NCBI GenBank assembly: GCA_025350465.1
Contig: JANXXU010000024.1
Span: 62,001-126,000, forward strand
Source: Alphaproteobacteria bacterium
GTDB lineage: Bacteria > Pseudomonadota > Alphaproteobacteria > Micropepsales > Micropepsaceae
DNA: 64,000 nt
Direction of reading: 5' to 3'
The notes beneath the pieces were generated by a model. The model did no database searches. It saw nothing but the letters and a program-made list of their open reading frames with translations, and was not told the origin of the DNA. Within the stretch, counting starts at the first letter, position 1; every line of letters begins with the position of its first letter. The position numbers were made by a program, and so were the translations under genes. Below are positions 44,908 through 57,486 of the stretch, piece after piece.

Positions 44908-45275
44908 GCACGGCCCTTGCGTCGCCTTGGCCGACCGAACTCAAATTCTCGAGCGCCGAGCGCGTGCTGACGATCACCTTCGACGACGGTTCATCGTTCA
45001 AATTGCCGGCCGAATATCTGCGTGTCGAAAGTCCGAGCGCCGAGGTTCAAGGGCATGGCGCAAGCCAAAAGCAAACAGTCGCCGGCAAACGCGATGTCGG
45101 CGTCTCGGGCATCGAACCTGTGGGCCGCTACGCCGTGCGCATCGTGTTCGACGACGGACACGATACGGGCCTGTTCTCATGGGCCTATCTTCAGCAGCTC
45201 GGTCGCGAACACACCACGCGGTGGGCGGAATATGAGCGGCGCCTCACCGCGGCGCGGCTGACGCGCGACACCTGA
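44904..45275 (+). CDS. DUF971 / gamma-butyrobetaine hydroxylase-like N-terminal domain protein
   Basis: A 123-residue stand-alone DUF971 domain: [42 protein letters not shown], and [24 protein letters not shown]. The family is tied to iron-sulfur or metal handling. Start GTG at 44904 overlaps the preceding TGA, with AGGAAG upstream. Confidence 0.92.
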   Translation: MSTALASPWPTELKFSSAERVLTITFDDGSSFKLPAEYLRVESPSAEVQGHGASQKQTVAGKRDVGVSGIEPVGRYAVRIVFDDGHDTGLFSWAYLQQLGREHTTRWAEYERRLTAARLTRDT

Positions 45276-45282
45276 TCGCGCC

Positions 45283-45723
45283 ATGTGGTCCGACGTCATA
45301 TTGCCTGACGGATTTTGGTTCTTTGTCGGCCTCGGCACGCTTCTGATCGCGTGGCGCATTTGGGGTTGGCGCGTTGTTGCGCTCTTCGATCGTATCGAGC
45401 AGCGCCGGCGCGACGCCGAGTTGCAGGCGTTCTACGATCGGGGGAACCCGCACGCCCATTTCCGCCAGACCGTCGACGCGATCAACGAAGAGACCGCGCC
45501 GGTCGAAGCTTTTGCCAAAGCCGAAGGCGCCAGCGATCCGCGCGCCGTTTGGAGCGACCGCGTCTTCGCCACGCGCGCCGAAGCCGACGCGGCGCGCTGG
45601 CGCCACGTTCTGATCCGGGCACGCGATTTCTACATGGACCTCGATCGCATGTTCGGGCGCCACGTCCGCGGACGTCACGGCGACAAAATCGGCGCCAACG
45701 GCGAAGACGAAGCCAAGCGCTAG
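45283..45723 (+). CDS. Membrane-anchored hypothetical protein
   Basis: A 146-residue protein with one N-terminal helix (FWFFVGLGTLLIAWRIWGW) and a soluble helical remainder rich in Arg and Ala. Starts eight bases after the DUF971 gene, so it ends this operon. No family recognised. Confidence 0.65.
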   Translation: MWSDVILPDGFWFFVGLGTLLIAWRIWGWRVVALFDRIEQRRRDAELQAFYDRGNPHAHFRQTVDAINEETAPVEAFAKAEGASDPRAVWSDRVFATRAEADAARWRHVLIRARDFYMDLDRMFGRHVRGRHGDKIGANGEDEAKR

Positions 45724-45907
45724 AATCTAGGCACGAAGATCAATCGTGATGCAGAAAACTGCACTGCGATGAAGCACGCGGTGTCACTGCGCTGCCGCAG
45801 TTCCGGCAATATCACGTATTCAGAATATCCAAGCCACTATGCGCTCTTTCGCAATTGCGAACGCTCGTTAGCATTTGCGGCATCGATGAAACTGGGGGGC
45901 TAAGAAC

Positions 45908-48330
<2,423 letters not shown>

Positions 48331-48379
48331 TTCACGCGGCGAGCCGCACTCATTTACCGACGCTACTGGGGAGATCAAT

Positions 48380-49756
48380 ATGTTCCGTACACTGATGACC
48401 TTGATGAAAGGCCGCGCGACATCTGCGCTGGTCGGTGCAGGTATAGCGCTGGCACCCGTCGCCGCATGGGCGGATGCGGCGCCCGCAGCCGCTGCGCCGC
48501 CGCCGCCCTCGGGGCTCGCCTCGATCGTCCTGGCGCTGAACGCGGGCGACACGGCGTGGATGCTGACGTCGACGGCGCTGGTGCTGTTGATGACGGTGCC
48601 GGGCCTGGCGCTCTTCTATGCGGGCATGGTGCGCAAGAAGAACATCCTGGCGACGGCGGCGCAAAGTTTCGCCATCACCGCGCTCGTCACGGTGCTCTGG
48701 GCGATCATCGGCTATTCGCTCGCCTTCACCGACGGCGGGTCGATGCAGAACTATATCGGCGGGCTCGACCGGCTGATGCTGGCCGGGATGGGAATGACGG
48801 TCGCGCACACGCTGGCGCCGACGATTCCTGAATCGGTCTACATGACGTTTCAGATGACGTTTGCGATCATCACGCCGGCACTGATCTGCGGCGCGTTTGC
48901 CGATCGCATGAAGTTCTCGGCGCTCATCGCCTTCATGTCGCTGTGGCTGCTCCTCGTCTATGCGCCGATCGCGCATTGGGTGTGGGGCGGCGGCTTCCTG
49001 ACCAAGCTCGGCGTGCTCGACTTTGCCGGCGGTACGGTCGTGCATTTGAACGCCGGTATCGCCGGCCTCGTCTGCGCGCTCGTTCTGGGACCACGCGCGG
49101 GCTACGGCCAAGACAACATGGCGCCGCATAATCTGCTCTACGCGCTGATCGGTGCGTCTCTCTTGTGGGTCGGCTGGTTCGGCTTCAATGCCGGGTCGGC
49201 AGGCGCCGCGAACGCGCTCGCCGGCATCGCGATGGCAAACACGCAAATTGCGACCGCGGCGGCGGCGCTGTCGTGGATGGTGGTCGAGTGGATCATCGGC
49301 GGCAAGCCAAGCGTGCTCGGCATGTTGTCGGGCGCGGTGGCGGGCCTCGTCGCGATCACGCCGGCGGCGGGTTTCGTGGCACCGGACGGCGGTCTCTACA
49401 TCGGCCTCATCGCCGGCGCCGTTTGCTACTTCTCCGCGGTCTGGGTGAAGAAAGCGCTCGGCTATGACGACTCGCTCGATGCGTTCGGCGTGCATGCGGT
49501 GGGCGGGGCGACAGGCGCCTTCCTCACCGGCGTCTTCGCGCTGAAGGCGATCAACAGCTCGGGCTCCGGTTTCATCGACGGGAATCCGGGGCAGCTGATC
49601 ATCCAGCTGACCGGCATTGCCTATACCGGCATCTACTGCGCGATCGCGACCTTCGTCATCTTGATGCTGGTCAATCTCACGATCGGCCTGCGCGTGTCGA
49701 AAGAGGAAGAGATGGAAGGTCTCGACCTCACGCAACACGGCGAAACCGTGCACTGA
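48380..49756 (+). CDS. amtB: Ammonium transporter AmtB
   Basis: A 458-residue ammonium channel with a cleavable signal sequence (ending AWADA) and 11 helices. MTVPGLALFYAGMVRKKNIL is the family signature; the two pore histidines sit in DFAGGTVVHLNAGIAGL and FGVHAVGGATGAFLTG. GGGGAG lies seven bases before the ATG. Encoded 49 bases after glnK, whose product plugs the pore when nitrogen is plentiful. Confidence 0.97.
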   Translation: MFRTLMTLMKGRATSALVGAGIALAPVAAWADAAPAAAAPPPPSGLASIVLALNAGDTAWMLTSTALVLLMTVPGLALFYAGMVRKKNILATAAQSFAITALVTVLWAIIGYSLAFTDGGSMQNYIGGLDRLMLAGMGMTVAHTLAPTIPESVYMTFQMTFAIITPALICGAFADRMKFSALIAFMSLWLLLVYAPIAHWVWGGGFLTKLGVLDFAGGTVVHLNAGIAGLVCALVLGPRAGYGQDNMAPHNLLYALIGASLLWVGWFGFNAGSAGAANALAGIAMANTQIATAAAALSWMVVEWIIGGKPSVLGMLSGAVAGLVAITPAAGFVAPDGGLYIGLIAGAVCYFSAVWVKKALGYDDSLDAFGVHAVGGATGAFLTGVFALKAINSSGSGFIDGNPGQLIIQLTGIAYTGIYCAIATFVILMLVNLTIGLRVSKEEEMEGLDLTQHGETVH

Positions 49757-49788
49757 GAGACACGCGGCGTCGGCATCGCGGTCTCAAA

Positions 49789-49832
49789 GAAGGGCGTCCC
49801 GGAATCCTCCCCCGGGGCGCCCTTCGTTTTTT
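49789..49832 (+). terminator. Rho-independent terminator of glnK-amtB
   Basis: GAAGGGCG...CGCCCTTC stem (with an inner CCCGG/CCGGG extension) followed by GTTTTTT. Sits 32 bases after the amtB stop. Confidence 0.9.
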
Positions 49833-49856
49833 GTGGGGGGCGACTATAGTGCGGGC

Positions 49857-51020
49857 ATGCAGTTCGACGCCCTGCCCGTTTCGCCGTTTACGCGGCTCAA
49901 CAAACTGCTCGACGGCGTCGAGCCCGGCTTGAGCGCGATCACGATGGCGGTTGGCGAGCCGCAGCATGCGCCGCCCGGTTTCGTTCTGGCGACGATCGAG
50001 AAGCATCTCGCCGAGTTTGGAAAATATCCGCCGATCATCGGGCCGGAGCCGTTGCGTGTGGCGATTGCCGCGTGGCTGAAGCGGCGGTATGGCGCGCAGA
50101 TCGATGCGGCGCGCCATGTGTTGCCGCTTGTCGGTACGCGCGAGGGGTTGTTCAGCGCGGCGTTCGTCACGGTGCCGGACCAAAAGAACGGCAAGCAGCC
50201 GGCGGTCTTGATCCCCAACCCGTTCTATCAGTGCTACGCGGCGGCGGCGTTGTCGGCGGGGGCGGAGCCGATCTACGTGAACGCGACGCGCGAAACCGGA
50301 TTCCTGCCGGACTTCGCGAGCGTGCCGCGCGACGTGCTGGCGCGCACCGCCGTCGTCTACATCTGCTCGCCGTCGAATCCGGAAGGTGCCGCGGCCGATG
50401 CCGATTATTGGCGCCGCCTCTTCGCGCTCGCCGACGAATTCGACTTCACCGTCTTTGCCGACGAGTGTTACGCCGAAATCTACACGGAGCGTCCGCCAAT
50501 CGGCGCGTTGGAGATTCGAAGCGAGACGTCCCGGAGTCTTGAGCGGCTGCTCGCGTTTCATTCGCTCTCGAAGCGCTCGAACCTCGCGGGCTTGCGCTCG
50601 GGGTTCGTCGCCGGCAACGCCGAACTGATTGCGCGCTTTCGCGAGTTTCGCAATGTCGCGGGGCCGCAGCTACCTTTGCCGCTCGCGGCCGTCTCAACCG
50701 TTGCGTGGAGCGATGAGGCGCATGTCGTCGCCAATCGCGCGCTCTACGGCGAAAAATTCAGGGCGGCGCAGGCAAAGCTTGGCAACCGGTTCGGCTTTCG
50801 CATTCCCGCCGGCTCCTTCTTTCTATGGCTCGATGTCGGCGACGGCGAAGCGGCCACAGTGAAGCTTTGGCGCGAGGGCGGGGTTCGCGTTTTGCCGGGC
50901 GGCTACCTTTCCAAGGACACGGCCGCCGGGAACCCGGGGAAAAATTTCATCCGCGTCGCTCTGGTTAACGAAATCGAAACGACGCGAGAGGCATTGGATA
51001 GGATCGCGCGCATTCTGTGA
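49857..51020 (+). CDS. dapC: Succinyldiaminopimelate aminotransferase DapC-type
   Basis: A 387-residue fold-type I PLP aminotransferase. PLP lysine is Lys239 in [16 protein letters not shown]; Asp202 and Tyr205 ([10 protein letters not shown]) hold the cofactor, and SPSNPEG is the Asn loop. The start [16 protein letters not shown] and [11 protein letters not shown] resemble DapC of alpha- and betaproteobacteria, which works in lysine/diaminopimelate synthesis. Substrate assignment is by resemblance. The ATG at 49857 fits the family N-terminus. Confidence 0.85.
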   Translation: MQFDALPVSPFTRLNKLLDGVEPGLSAITMAVGEPQHAPPGFVLATIEKHLAEFGKYPPIIGPEPLRVAIAAWLKRRYGAQIDAARHVLPLVGTREGLFSAAFVTVPDQKNGKQPAVLIPNPFYQCYAAAALSAGAEPIYVNATRETGFLPDFASVPRDVLARTAVVYICSPSNPEGAAADADYWRRLFALADEFDFTVFADECYAEIYTERPPIGALEIRSETSRSLERLLAFHSLSKRSNLAGLRSGFVAGNAELIARFREFRNVAGPQLPLPLAAVSTVAWSDEAHVVANRALYGEKFRAAQAKLGNRFGFRIPAGSFFLWLDVGDGEAATVKLWREGGVRVLPGGYLSKDTAAGNPGKNFIRVALVNEIETTREALDRIARIL

Positions 51021-51069
51021 GCGGCGCCCACGCGCCGCCCGTTGGCGCGCGTCGAGAAAGGTGCCGGCC

Positions 51070-53493
51070 ATGAACGAACTCAGAGCGGCCTTCGGCGTAT
51101 TCGGTTCGAGCGAACGCGTGCCGTTGCTCCCGGAAGAATGGGAAGGCTGGCCCGCCGCGCTCAAGACCACGCTCTTGCGCCTCTTCAAGCGCGCCCTCGG
51201 CGTCGCGCTGATGGCGGGCGCGGTCGCGGCGTGCGTTGCGCTCATCACCTATGCGCCGAGCGATCCCAGTTGGAACAACGCGTCGCATCTGGCGCCGCGC
51301 AATGCGCTCGGCCACTGGGGCGCCAATATCGCGGACCTCTTGTGGCAGAGTTTCGGCTATGTGGCCGGTGCGATCGTGTTGCCGCCGCTCGCGTGGGGCT
51401 TGTGGCTCGTCGACGGGCGCATCGGGACGAAGCTCGTGTTGCGCGTCATCGCCTGGGCGCTCGCGATCCTTTGTCTCGCCGCATTCCTGGCGCTGTTTCC
51501 GCCGCTCTTGACCTCGCAGACGGATGCGCCGCTCGGCGGCGCGGGCGGCGAGGTCGTGCTGACTGGGCTGACGCAGAGTTTCACTTGGGCGGGCGTGGCG
51601 GCGGCGAAGGCAGTCGGCGGCATCATGGCGGGCGCGGTCGGCTTCATGCTCTTTTTCTTGGCCCTCGGCTTCAATCCGCTGAAGCTCACGTTGCCCGTCT
51701 TGCCATGGGATGCGATCGGCGCCTTCTTCGCGCGCATCTTGCGCGTCGTCGCCGTACCGTTCGTGTGGGCGTTTCGCCGGCGCCCGCGCGTCAGCGTCAA
51801 GCGCGAGCCGCGCGCCTTTGCCGGCGACGGCACGGACGACGAAAACGAGAGCGACGCCCCCCTGCCCCAACCCGATTCCAACGGCCGCATCGAGCCGCGC
51901 ATCATGCGTTCCACGCCCAAGAAGCAATCGAAGCGCGAGATGCGCGACGCGCAGCCGGGCCTCAACCTCACCGACCCCGACGATTATCAGTTGCCGCCGC
52001 TGACGCTGCTCGAGAAAAACAAAGGCGGCGTCATGCAGCGCGAGTCCGACGACGCGCTGGAGGCGAATGCGCGCATGCTGGTCAGCGTGCTCGCCGATTT
52101 CGGCGTGCGCGGGCAGATCACGCAGGTGCGGCCCGGCCCCGTCGTCACGCTCTATGAGCTCGAGCCTGCGGCCGGCATCCGCTCGAGCCGCGTCATTTCG
52201 CTTGCCGACGACATCGCGCGCAACATGAGCGCCGTATCGGCGCGCGTCGCCGCGGTGCCGGGGCGCAACGTCATCGGCATCGAGCTGCCCAATCAGCGCC
52301 GCGAGAAGGTCGTGCTGCGCGATCTGATCGCGACGTCGGAATACGAGAACACGAACGCGCAGCTGGTGCTGGCGCTCGGCAAGAACATCGGCGGCGAGCC
52401 GGTGATCGCCGACCTGACCCGCATGCCGCATCTCTTGATCGCGGGCACCACGGGCTCGGGCAAGTCGGTGGCGATCAACACCATGATCCTGTCGCTCCTC
52501 TTCCGCATGCCGCCGTCGAAATGCAAGCTGATCATGATCGACCCGAAGATGCTGGAGCTCTCCAACTACGACGGAATCCCGCATCTGCTCTCGCCCGTCG
52601 TCACCGATCCGAAGAAGGCGATCGTCGCGCTGAAGTGGACGGTGCGCGAGATGGAGGACCGCTATCGGCGCATGTCGAAGCTGGGCGTGCGCAACATTTT
52701 GGGCTTCAACGAGCGCATCGCCCGCGCCGCGGCCAAGAAAGAAAAAATCACGCGCACGGTGCAGACCGGCTTCGACAAGGATTCGGGCGAGCCGATCTAT
52801 GAGACCGAGACGATCGAGCTGACCCACATGCCTTATATCGTCGTCATCGTCGACGAGATGGCCGATTTGATGATGGTGGCGGGCAAGGAGATCGAGGCGG
52901 CCGTGCAGCGCCTGGCGCAAATGGCGCGCGCGGCCGGCATTCACATCATCACCGCGACGCAGCGCCCGTCCGTCGACGTCATCACCGGCACGATCAAGGC
53001 GAATTTCCCGACGCGCATTTCGTTCCAGGTGACCTCGAAGATCGACAGCCGCACGATTTTGGGCGAGCCCGGCGCCGAGCAGCTGCTCGGCCAGGGCGAC
53101 ATGCTCTACATGGAAGGCGGCGGGCGCGTGCGGCGCGTGCACGGACCGTTCGTCTCGGACGACGAGGTCGAGGCGGTCGTCAAATTCCTCAAGGCGCAGG
53201 GCGAGCCGAGCTACCTCGACGCGATCACCGAAGAGCCGGACGAGCCCGATGCGATGTCGCTGCTCGACGGGGAAGGCGAGGGCTCGGGCGACGATCTCTA
53301 CGACCAAGCCGTCGCCATCGTCACGCGCGACAAGAAGGCCTCGACCAGCTACGTCCAGCGCCGCCTGCAGATCGGCTACAACCGCGCCGCGCGCATCATC
53401 GAGAAGATGGAAGAGGAAGGCGTGATCTCAACGCCGAACCACTCCGGCAAACGCGAGGTGTTGGTGGGCGATCATTCGGGCCGAGACGATTAG
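51070..53493 (+). CDS. ftsK: DNA translocase FtsK
   Basis: An 807-residue FtsK. Four to five N-terminal helices (to about residue 225), a charged linker, then the RecA-type motor: the alpha-domain [21 protein letters not shown], Walker A GTTGSGKS at residues 459-466, Walker [13 protein letters not shown] and [13 protein letters not shown], and a C-terminal winged-helix gamma domain ([28 protein letters not shown]) that reads KOPS. It pumps chromosome ends apart at the septum. The ATG at 51070 is preferred to the GTG at 51061 because AAAGG is better spaced. Confidence 0.97.
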   Translation: MNELRAAFGVFGSSERVPLLPEEWEGWPAALKTTLLRLFKRALGVALMAGAVAACVALITYAPSDPSWNNASHLAPRNALGHWGANIADLLWQSFGYVAGAIVLPPLAWGLWLVDGRIGTKLVLRVIAWALAILCLAAFLALFPPLLTSQTDAPLGGAGGEVVLTGLTQSFTWAGVAAAKAVGGIMAGAVGFMLFFLALGFNPLKLTLPVLPWDAIGAFFARILRVVAVPFVWAFRRRPRVSVKREPRAFAGDGTDDENESDAPLPQPDSNGRIEPRIMRSTPKKQSKREMRDAQPGLNLTDPDDYQLPPLTLLEKNKGGVMQRESDDALEANARMLVSVLADFGVRGQITQVRPGPVVTLYELEPAAGIRSSRVISLADDIARNMSAVSARVAAVPGRNVIGIELPNQRREKVVLRDLIATSEYENTNAQLVLALGKNIGGEPVIADLTRMPHLLIAGTTGSGKSVAINTMILSLLFRMPPSKCKLIMIDPKMLELSNYDGIPHLLSPVVTDPKKAIVALKWTVREMEDRYRRMSKLGVRNILGFNERIARAAAKKEKITRTVQTGFDKDSGEPIYETETIELTHMPYIVVIVDEMADLMMVAGKEIEAAVQRLAQMARAAGIHIITATQRPSVDVITGTIKANFPTRISFQVTSKIDSRTILGEPGAEQLLGQGDMLYMEGGGRVRRVHGPFVSDDEVEAVVKFLKAQGEPSYLDAITEEPDEPDAMSLLDGEGEGSGDDLYDQAVAIVTRDKKASTSYVQRRLQIGYNRAARIIEKMEEEGVISTPNHSGKREVLVGDHSGRDD

Positions 53494-53549
53494 CTGACCG
53501 CCGCAAGCGTTCATGATAAGATGCGCGCCTCTAGCCGGAGGTGAGACCC

Positions 53550-53990
53550 ATGTTCGAACGCGTAGCGACGGCATCGACAATCGTGATTGCAGCAGCCCTT
53601 GTGTGCGCGGCGCCCGCTGCGGCGCGCTCGATGGCTCTCAACCCACAGCCGGAACCGCCGGGCGTCGCGCGCGGCGCCGACCCGATGGCGGCGATCTACA
53701 ACAACACCGTCGTCGTCACGAACGGCCAGGGCGGAACCGAGAAACTCTGGTTCAGCCCGAACCACACATTCGAGTGGGAAGGCGGCAAAGGCCAGAGAGG
53801 CAAGGGGACTTGGTCGTTGAGCGAGAACAATCACCGGATCTGCCTGCGGCCTGCCGCCGGACAAAAGCCGACCGAACCCGGCGAAACTGCGCGGCCGCGA
53901 TGCGCAGAATTTGTCGGCGGCCACAAACGAGGCGAACGCTGGGGCCAAAAGAATGACTCGGGCGCGCCGGTCACCATCGAGATTCAATGA
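53550..53990 (+). CDS. Secreted hypothetical protein
   Basis: A 146-residue secreted protein with a signal peptide ending AAARS, a Pro-rich NPQPEPPG segment, then a beta-rich domain with two cysteines (HRICLRP, RPRCAEF) and several Trp residues (LWFSPNHTFEWEGGKG). GGAGGTGA before the ATG at 53550 decides the start. It resembles small periplasmic lipocalin-like or DUF995-type proteins, but I cannot assign it. Confidence 0.7.
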   Translation: MFERVATASTIVIAAALVCAAPAAARSMALNPQPEPPGVARGADPMAAIYNNTVVVTNGQGGTEKLWFSPNHTFEWEGGKGQRGKGTWSLSENNHRICLRPAAGQKPTEPGETARPRCAEFVGGHKRGERWGQKNDSGAPVTIEIQ

Positions 53991-54010
53991 AGCGCTAGAT
54001 TCTAAATTGT

Positions 54011-54035
54011 TACCGCCCCCGCTGCGGGGGCGGTA
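54011..54035. terminator. G+C-rich hairpin between convergent genes
   Basis: TACCGCCCCC (54011-54020) pairs perfectly with GGGGGCGGTA (54026-54035) over a five-base loop. No clear T run on either side, so termination is possible but not certain. Confidence 0.65.
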
Positions 54036-54048
54036 GCACTACTCAGAA

Positions 54049-55335
54049 TCAGACGCGCGAATGCTGTAGCCCCTCAAGAGAGCCCGCCATGACGGCGATG
54101 AGACGCGCGGTCTCGTCGCATAGATCCGCCATCGCCTCGTCGTCGAATTCGCTGTCGAGATACATGAAGCTCAGCGTCAATCCGGCGGGACTGGGCGCGG
54201 CGATGACACTGAGCGGCGGCGCCAAGGGGGCGACCGACACATACCCGGCATAGCCGCGAATGCGCGAGACCCACTCGGCCTTGGGCCAGGTCGTGATCGG
54301 CAGCGACAACGCCGCGTCCGCCATGCGCATCAGGCCCGTGCTGAAAGCGAGATGCATGGTGGCCGGCGCCGCCAGGCTCGCGCAGAAATGATCGCCGCGC
54401 TTTATGCTGCCGTCGATCGTGTGCGAAATCGCGACGGCCGTTCGCCAATCGTCGCCGGCGTGGAGGCGAATCAAGTGCCGCGTGATCGCCAAGGCCGCGC
54501 CGAACTCATCGTTGGCGAGGCGCGGCGCAATCCGGCGGCGCAAATCGCAAAAGCTCATCAGCCGCACGCAACCCTTGTCGCGCTTGAGCAAGCGGCTCAA
54601 GAACACGCGCGAGACCGCCGCGGCGAGGGCGCCATTGAGCGTCGAGCCGTGCTGGCGGCATGCTTTGGATAGTTTCGCGCTGACGTCGGGGTCGAGGATC
54701 AGCAAACGGTGCCGGGTTTGACCGCCGCGCGGAATGGCAACGCCCTGCGCGCCTGCACGATCGAGCGCGGTGGCGATCTCTTCGCGCATTTGGCTCAGCG
54801 CGTAGCGGGCGACGGCGGCGCCGCCGCGCCACCCTTTGAAGGCACGGGGAAATCGCGCGTCGGGCGCGGGCGTCACTGGCCGACGCTCGCCCGGCGCGTT
54901 GCCTTCGCCAAGCGAAGCAAACAAAAGCTGCGCCAGCGACACGGCGTCGACGAGATAGTGCGGCGCGCAAATGACGATCGAGGCCTGGTTCTCGCCATGC
55001 ACCAGCGCGGCGCGAACGGGCGCGCCGCCGCGCCGGCGCGGCTGATCGTTGAGCAGCGCGTCGACCACTATTGCCAACGCTTGCTCGTCACCGTCTACTT
55101 CCTCGACCTCAGGCTCGGCTCGAGCGGCCGCCACAAACGAACCGCGAGACGGCGCCATGGTCATGATCGGGTGGCTTAGAACAGCGGAGCGAAGCGCGTC
55201 GCGGGCGGATGCGCCGTCGATGGCGCCGCTCAGCGTCAGCGACACGGCGGCATTGAACGGCGTCGCGCGATCGAAGCGCACGGCGGCGCGCTCGAACGAG
55301 CCCAACCGGCGAGCGGGAGCCGTGGCAGAACTCAT
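54049..55335 (-). CDS. Condensation-fold (CoA-dependent) acyltransferase
   Basis: A 428-residue protein of the chloramphenicol acetyltransferase/condensation superfamily. The catalytic H-x-x-x-D is at His126-Asp130 (APHYLVDAVSL); the canonical HHxxxDG is altered on both sides. A later STLNGALAAAVSRVF segment and LMSFCDLRRRI match the second half of PapA/WS-DGAT-like and NRPS-type enzymes. It may acylate a lipid or small molecule. GGGGAAGG precedes the ATG. Divergent from the ABC permease, with 57 bases between starts. Confidence 0.75.
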   Translation of the reverse strand: MSSATAPARRLGSFERAAVRFDRATPFNAAVSLTLSGAIDGASARDALRSAVLSHPIMTMAPSRGSFVAAARAEPEVEEVDGDEQALAIVVDALLNDQPRRRGGAPVRAALVHGENQASIVICAPHYLVDAVSLAQLLFASLGEGNAPGERRPVTPAPDARFPRAFKGWRGGAAVARYALSQMREEIATALDRAGAQGVAIPRGGQTRHRLLILDPDVSAKLSKACRQHGSTLNGALAAAVSRVFLSRLLKRDKGCVRLMSFCDLRRRIAPRLANDEFGAALAITRHLIRLHAGDDWRTAVAISHTIDGSIKRGDHFCASLAAPATMHLAFSTGLMRMADAALSLPITTWPKAEWVSRIRGYAGYVSVAPLAPPLSVIAAPSPAGLTLSFMYLDSEFDDEAMADLCDETARLIAVMAGSLEGLQHSRV

Positions 55336-55392
55336 CGTGCGCCTTCCCCTTTGCGATGGGAGCGCCAATCTACCACGGCGGGGACCGAAGCG

Positions 55393-56517
55393 ATGAGCTT
55401 CATCTCGCTCACGCGCATCGGCGCCATCTTCGTCAAAGAGCTGATCCAAATGCGGCGCGACCGCTTCACCTTCGCCATCATGGTCGGCGTGCCGGTGATC
55501 CAGATCGTCATGTTCGGCTATGCGGTCGATTTCGATCCGCGCCATCTGCCCACCGCGATCAACGTGCGCGACGCCGGCGTCAAGCCGCGCGAGGTCATCG
55601 AGACCATCGAGAAGACCGGCTATTTCCACGTCGTGCGGACGGTGGCCGACACCAAGGCCGGGCGAAAACTCCTCGACCAAGGCGCCGTGGTCTTCGTGGT
55701 CACCGTCCCCGAGCATTTCATGGACGACCTCGAGGGCGGCGCGAAGCCGCACATCATTGTCGACGCCGACGCGAGCGATCCGGTGACGGCGGCAAACGCG
55801 GTGGCCGCGATTTCCGCCGTTCCCAACGCCATGTTTTCGGACACGGGGGTTTATGGGGGACAGGGCTCGACGCCGCCGTTCGACGTCGTCGTCAACCGGC
55901 TCTTCAACCCCGACAGCCTGACCGCCTTTTCGATCGTGCCCGGTCTCATCGGCGTAATCTTGACGCAAACCATGGTGCTGATCACGGCGCTCGCCGTCAT
56001 GCGCGAGGTCGAACGCGGCACGATGGAAAATTTGCTGGCGATGCCGATCAAACCGTTGGAGATCATGATCGGAAAAATGCTGCCCTATGTGGCGATCGGC
56101 TATCTGCAGGTGATCCTGGTTCTCATCGCCGCGAATGTTCTCTTCGCGGTCCCGGTGCTCGGCTCCTATCTCGGCCTGATGGCGGCGGTCGCCGCCTTCA
56201 TCCTCGCCAATCTCGGCGTCGGCTTCGTCATTTCCGCGCTGAGCGCCAACGCATTGCAGGCGATGCAGGCGAGTTTTTTCTTCTTTCTGCCCTCCGTCAT
56301 GCTGACCGGCTTCATGTTTCCGTTTCGCGGCATGCCGCGCTGGGCGCAATGGCTGGGCGAAATGCTGCCCAACACGCATTTCACCCGCATCGCGCGCGGC
56401 ATCATGCTCAAGGGCAACGATTGGGCGGACATCGCGAGCGACGTCTGGGCGCTCATCGCGTTCCTCATCGCTTCGGTCGCGATCGCAATGCTGAGCTACC
56501 GGCGGACTCTGGATTGA
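55393..56517 (+). CDS. ABC-2 type permease (YhhJ-like)
   Basis: A 374-residue membrane component of an ABC exporter: first helix RRDRFTFAIMVGVPVIQIVMFGYAVDFDPRHLPT, a 150-residue periplasmic domain, then five helices including VMREVERGTMENLLAMPIKPLEIMIGKMLPY and MLTGFMFPFRGMPRWAQWLGEMLPNTHF. This is the ABC2_membrane_3 family. The normal ATPase and membrane-fusion partner genes are not next to it, which is unusual. The ATG at 55393 is supported by the family N-terminus. Confidence 0.9.
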   Translation: MSFISLTRIGAIFVKELIQMRRDRFTFAIMVGVPVIQIVMFGYAVDFDPRHLPTAINVRDAGVKPREVIETIEKTGYFHVVRTVADTKAGRKLLDQGAVVFVVTVPEHFMDDLEGGAKPHIIVDADASDPVTAANAVAAISAVPNAMFSDTGVYGGQGSTPPFDVVVNRLFNPDSLTAFSIVPGLIGVILTQTMVLITALAVMREVERGTMENLLAMPIKPLEIMIGKMLPYVAIGYLQVILVLIAANVLFAVPVLGSYLGLMAAVAAFILANLGVGFVISALSANALQAMQASFFFFLPSVMLTGFMFPFRGMPRWAQWLGEMLPNTHFTRIARGIMLKGNDWADIASDVWALIAFLIASVAIAMLSYRRTLD

Positions 56518-56697
56518 AACTGGTGAGAGGAGGTTCTGGTCAGCGATCATTGATGGCGGGATGATTAGGGCTGGCCTTCTTGGGCACAAAATAAAATCCG
56601 GCGTCAGCTAAAAGTCTGGCATCAGCGCCGTTCCTCAAGCATAAGACTTGTTGCGTAAATGCTACGCCATGCAGCAAGAGGTTAGGGCAAGTGTTAT

Positions 56698-57486
56698 ATG
56701 CCACTAAACATTTCGAACCTTCCGGCGCCACCTAGTTGCCTGGGTACTCAATGGTCGGTCGCAGACCTAGCCACTCTGGCGCATATTGCGGCGCTCGTCT
56801 TGTTAGGCCGATCGAGGCATGCAGCGAACATCCTCCAGGGCGCCCAGGGTCGCCCGGTACTGCCAGCCGCCAATCAAAAGGAAAGGCTTAGACAACAGCT
56901 GGTGCTACTCGCCACCGACGACTCCGCTCATCGAGATGGTCTTTTGTTCGAAATCATATGTTGGATCGCTGCAAAGCTCACGACCACGCCCCAAGAGGTA
57001 ATTTCTGATCCGCACCTTGCTGCTACTCAACAGGGAACTGACGCAATCAAAATTTCGTTTGATGCGGCATCGCGGACCATCGACCGCGTTACAGTCTATG
57101 AGCACAAATGCACTGACTATCCGCGAAAACGGTTTCGGGAAGAAGTCTTGCCTGCCTTCAAAGAGTACATGAGCGGAGCAAGAGACCATCAATTGTCTCA
57201 GGCATCGATTTCGTTACTTGATGCGTTTGACCTCACAGACGACGAGTTGGTGCGAATTTACGACAAGCTCACAAGTGCGCGTCCCTTGGCTTTCAGAGCA
57301 GCTTTGACCGTGAAGCCCGGTTCTTTCCCCGCTCACAAATGCATAGCGCTCTTCAAGAACTTCGAATCTATCCCAACGCCTATCGACGACCGATTTGGTG
57401 ATACGTTCCCGCTATCGGACATCCGCCAGTGGTTTGACCTTTTTGCTGCTTTGGTTTGGCAGAGAGTCGACACCATTCATGTTTGA
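56698..57486 (+). CDS. Putative PD-(D/E)XK protein, HamA/DUF1837-like
   Basis: A 262-residue protein in an AT-richer island. The centre holds a nuclease-like pattern: Glu85 (GLLFEIICWI), Asp115 (GTDAIKI), then Glu135-x-Lys137 (VYEHKC), followed by YPRKRFREEVLPAF. This spacing and the ..GTD..EHK.. layout resemble the HamA (DUF1837) effector of Hachiman antiphage systems. The next gene overlaps by eight bases and resembles the start of a large helicase, which fits. Weak ribosome site. Nuclease activity and the HamA match are inference. Confidence 0.55.
   Translation: MPLNISNLPAPPSCLGTQWSVADLATLAHIAALVLLGRSRHAANILQGAQGRPVLPAANQKERLRQQLVLLATDDSAHRDGLLFEIICWIAAKLTTTPQEVISDPHLAATQQGTDAIKISFDAASRTIDRVTVYEHKCTDYPRKRFREEVLPAFKEYMSGARDHQLSQASISLLDAFDLTDDELVRIYDKLTSARPLAFRAALTVKPGSFPAHKCIALFKNFESIPTPIDDRFGDTFPLSDIRQWFDLFAALVWQRVDTIHV

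Noticed and set aside
50965-53307. A 780-codon open frame on the minus strand opposite ftsK
   Set aside because: It mirrors the codon positions of ftsK, is extremely rich in Arg, His and Asp, and has no recognisable domain; a G+C-driven shadow.
55336-56589. N-terminal extension of the acyltransferase by some 400 codons across the ABC permease
   Set aside because: The extension is antisense to a clear ABC-2 permease; the ATG at 55335 has a strong ribosome site and the family start.
56639-56682. CTTGTTGC...GCAGCAAG dyad at the left edge of the island considered as an attachment site
   Set aside because: No matching direct repeat found at the right edge near 59.05-59.16 kb, and there is no integrase or tRNA gene at either edge.
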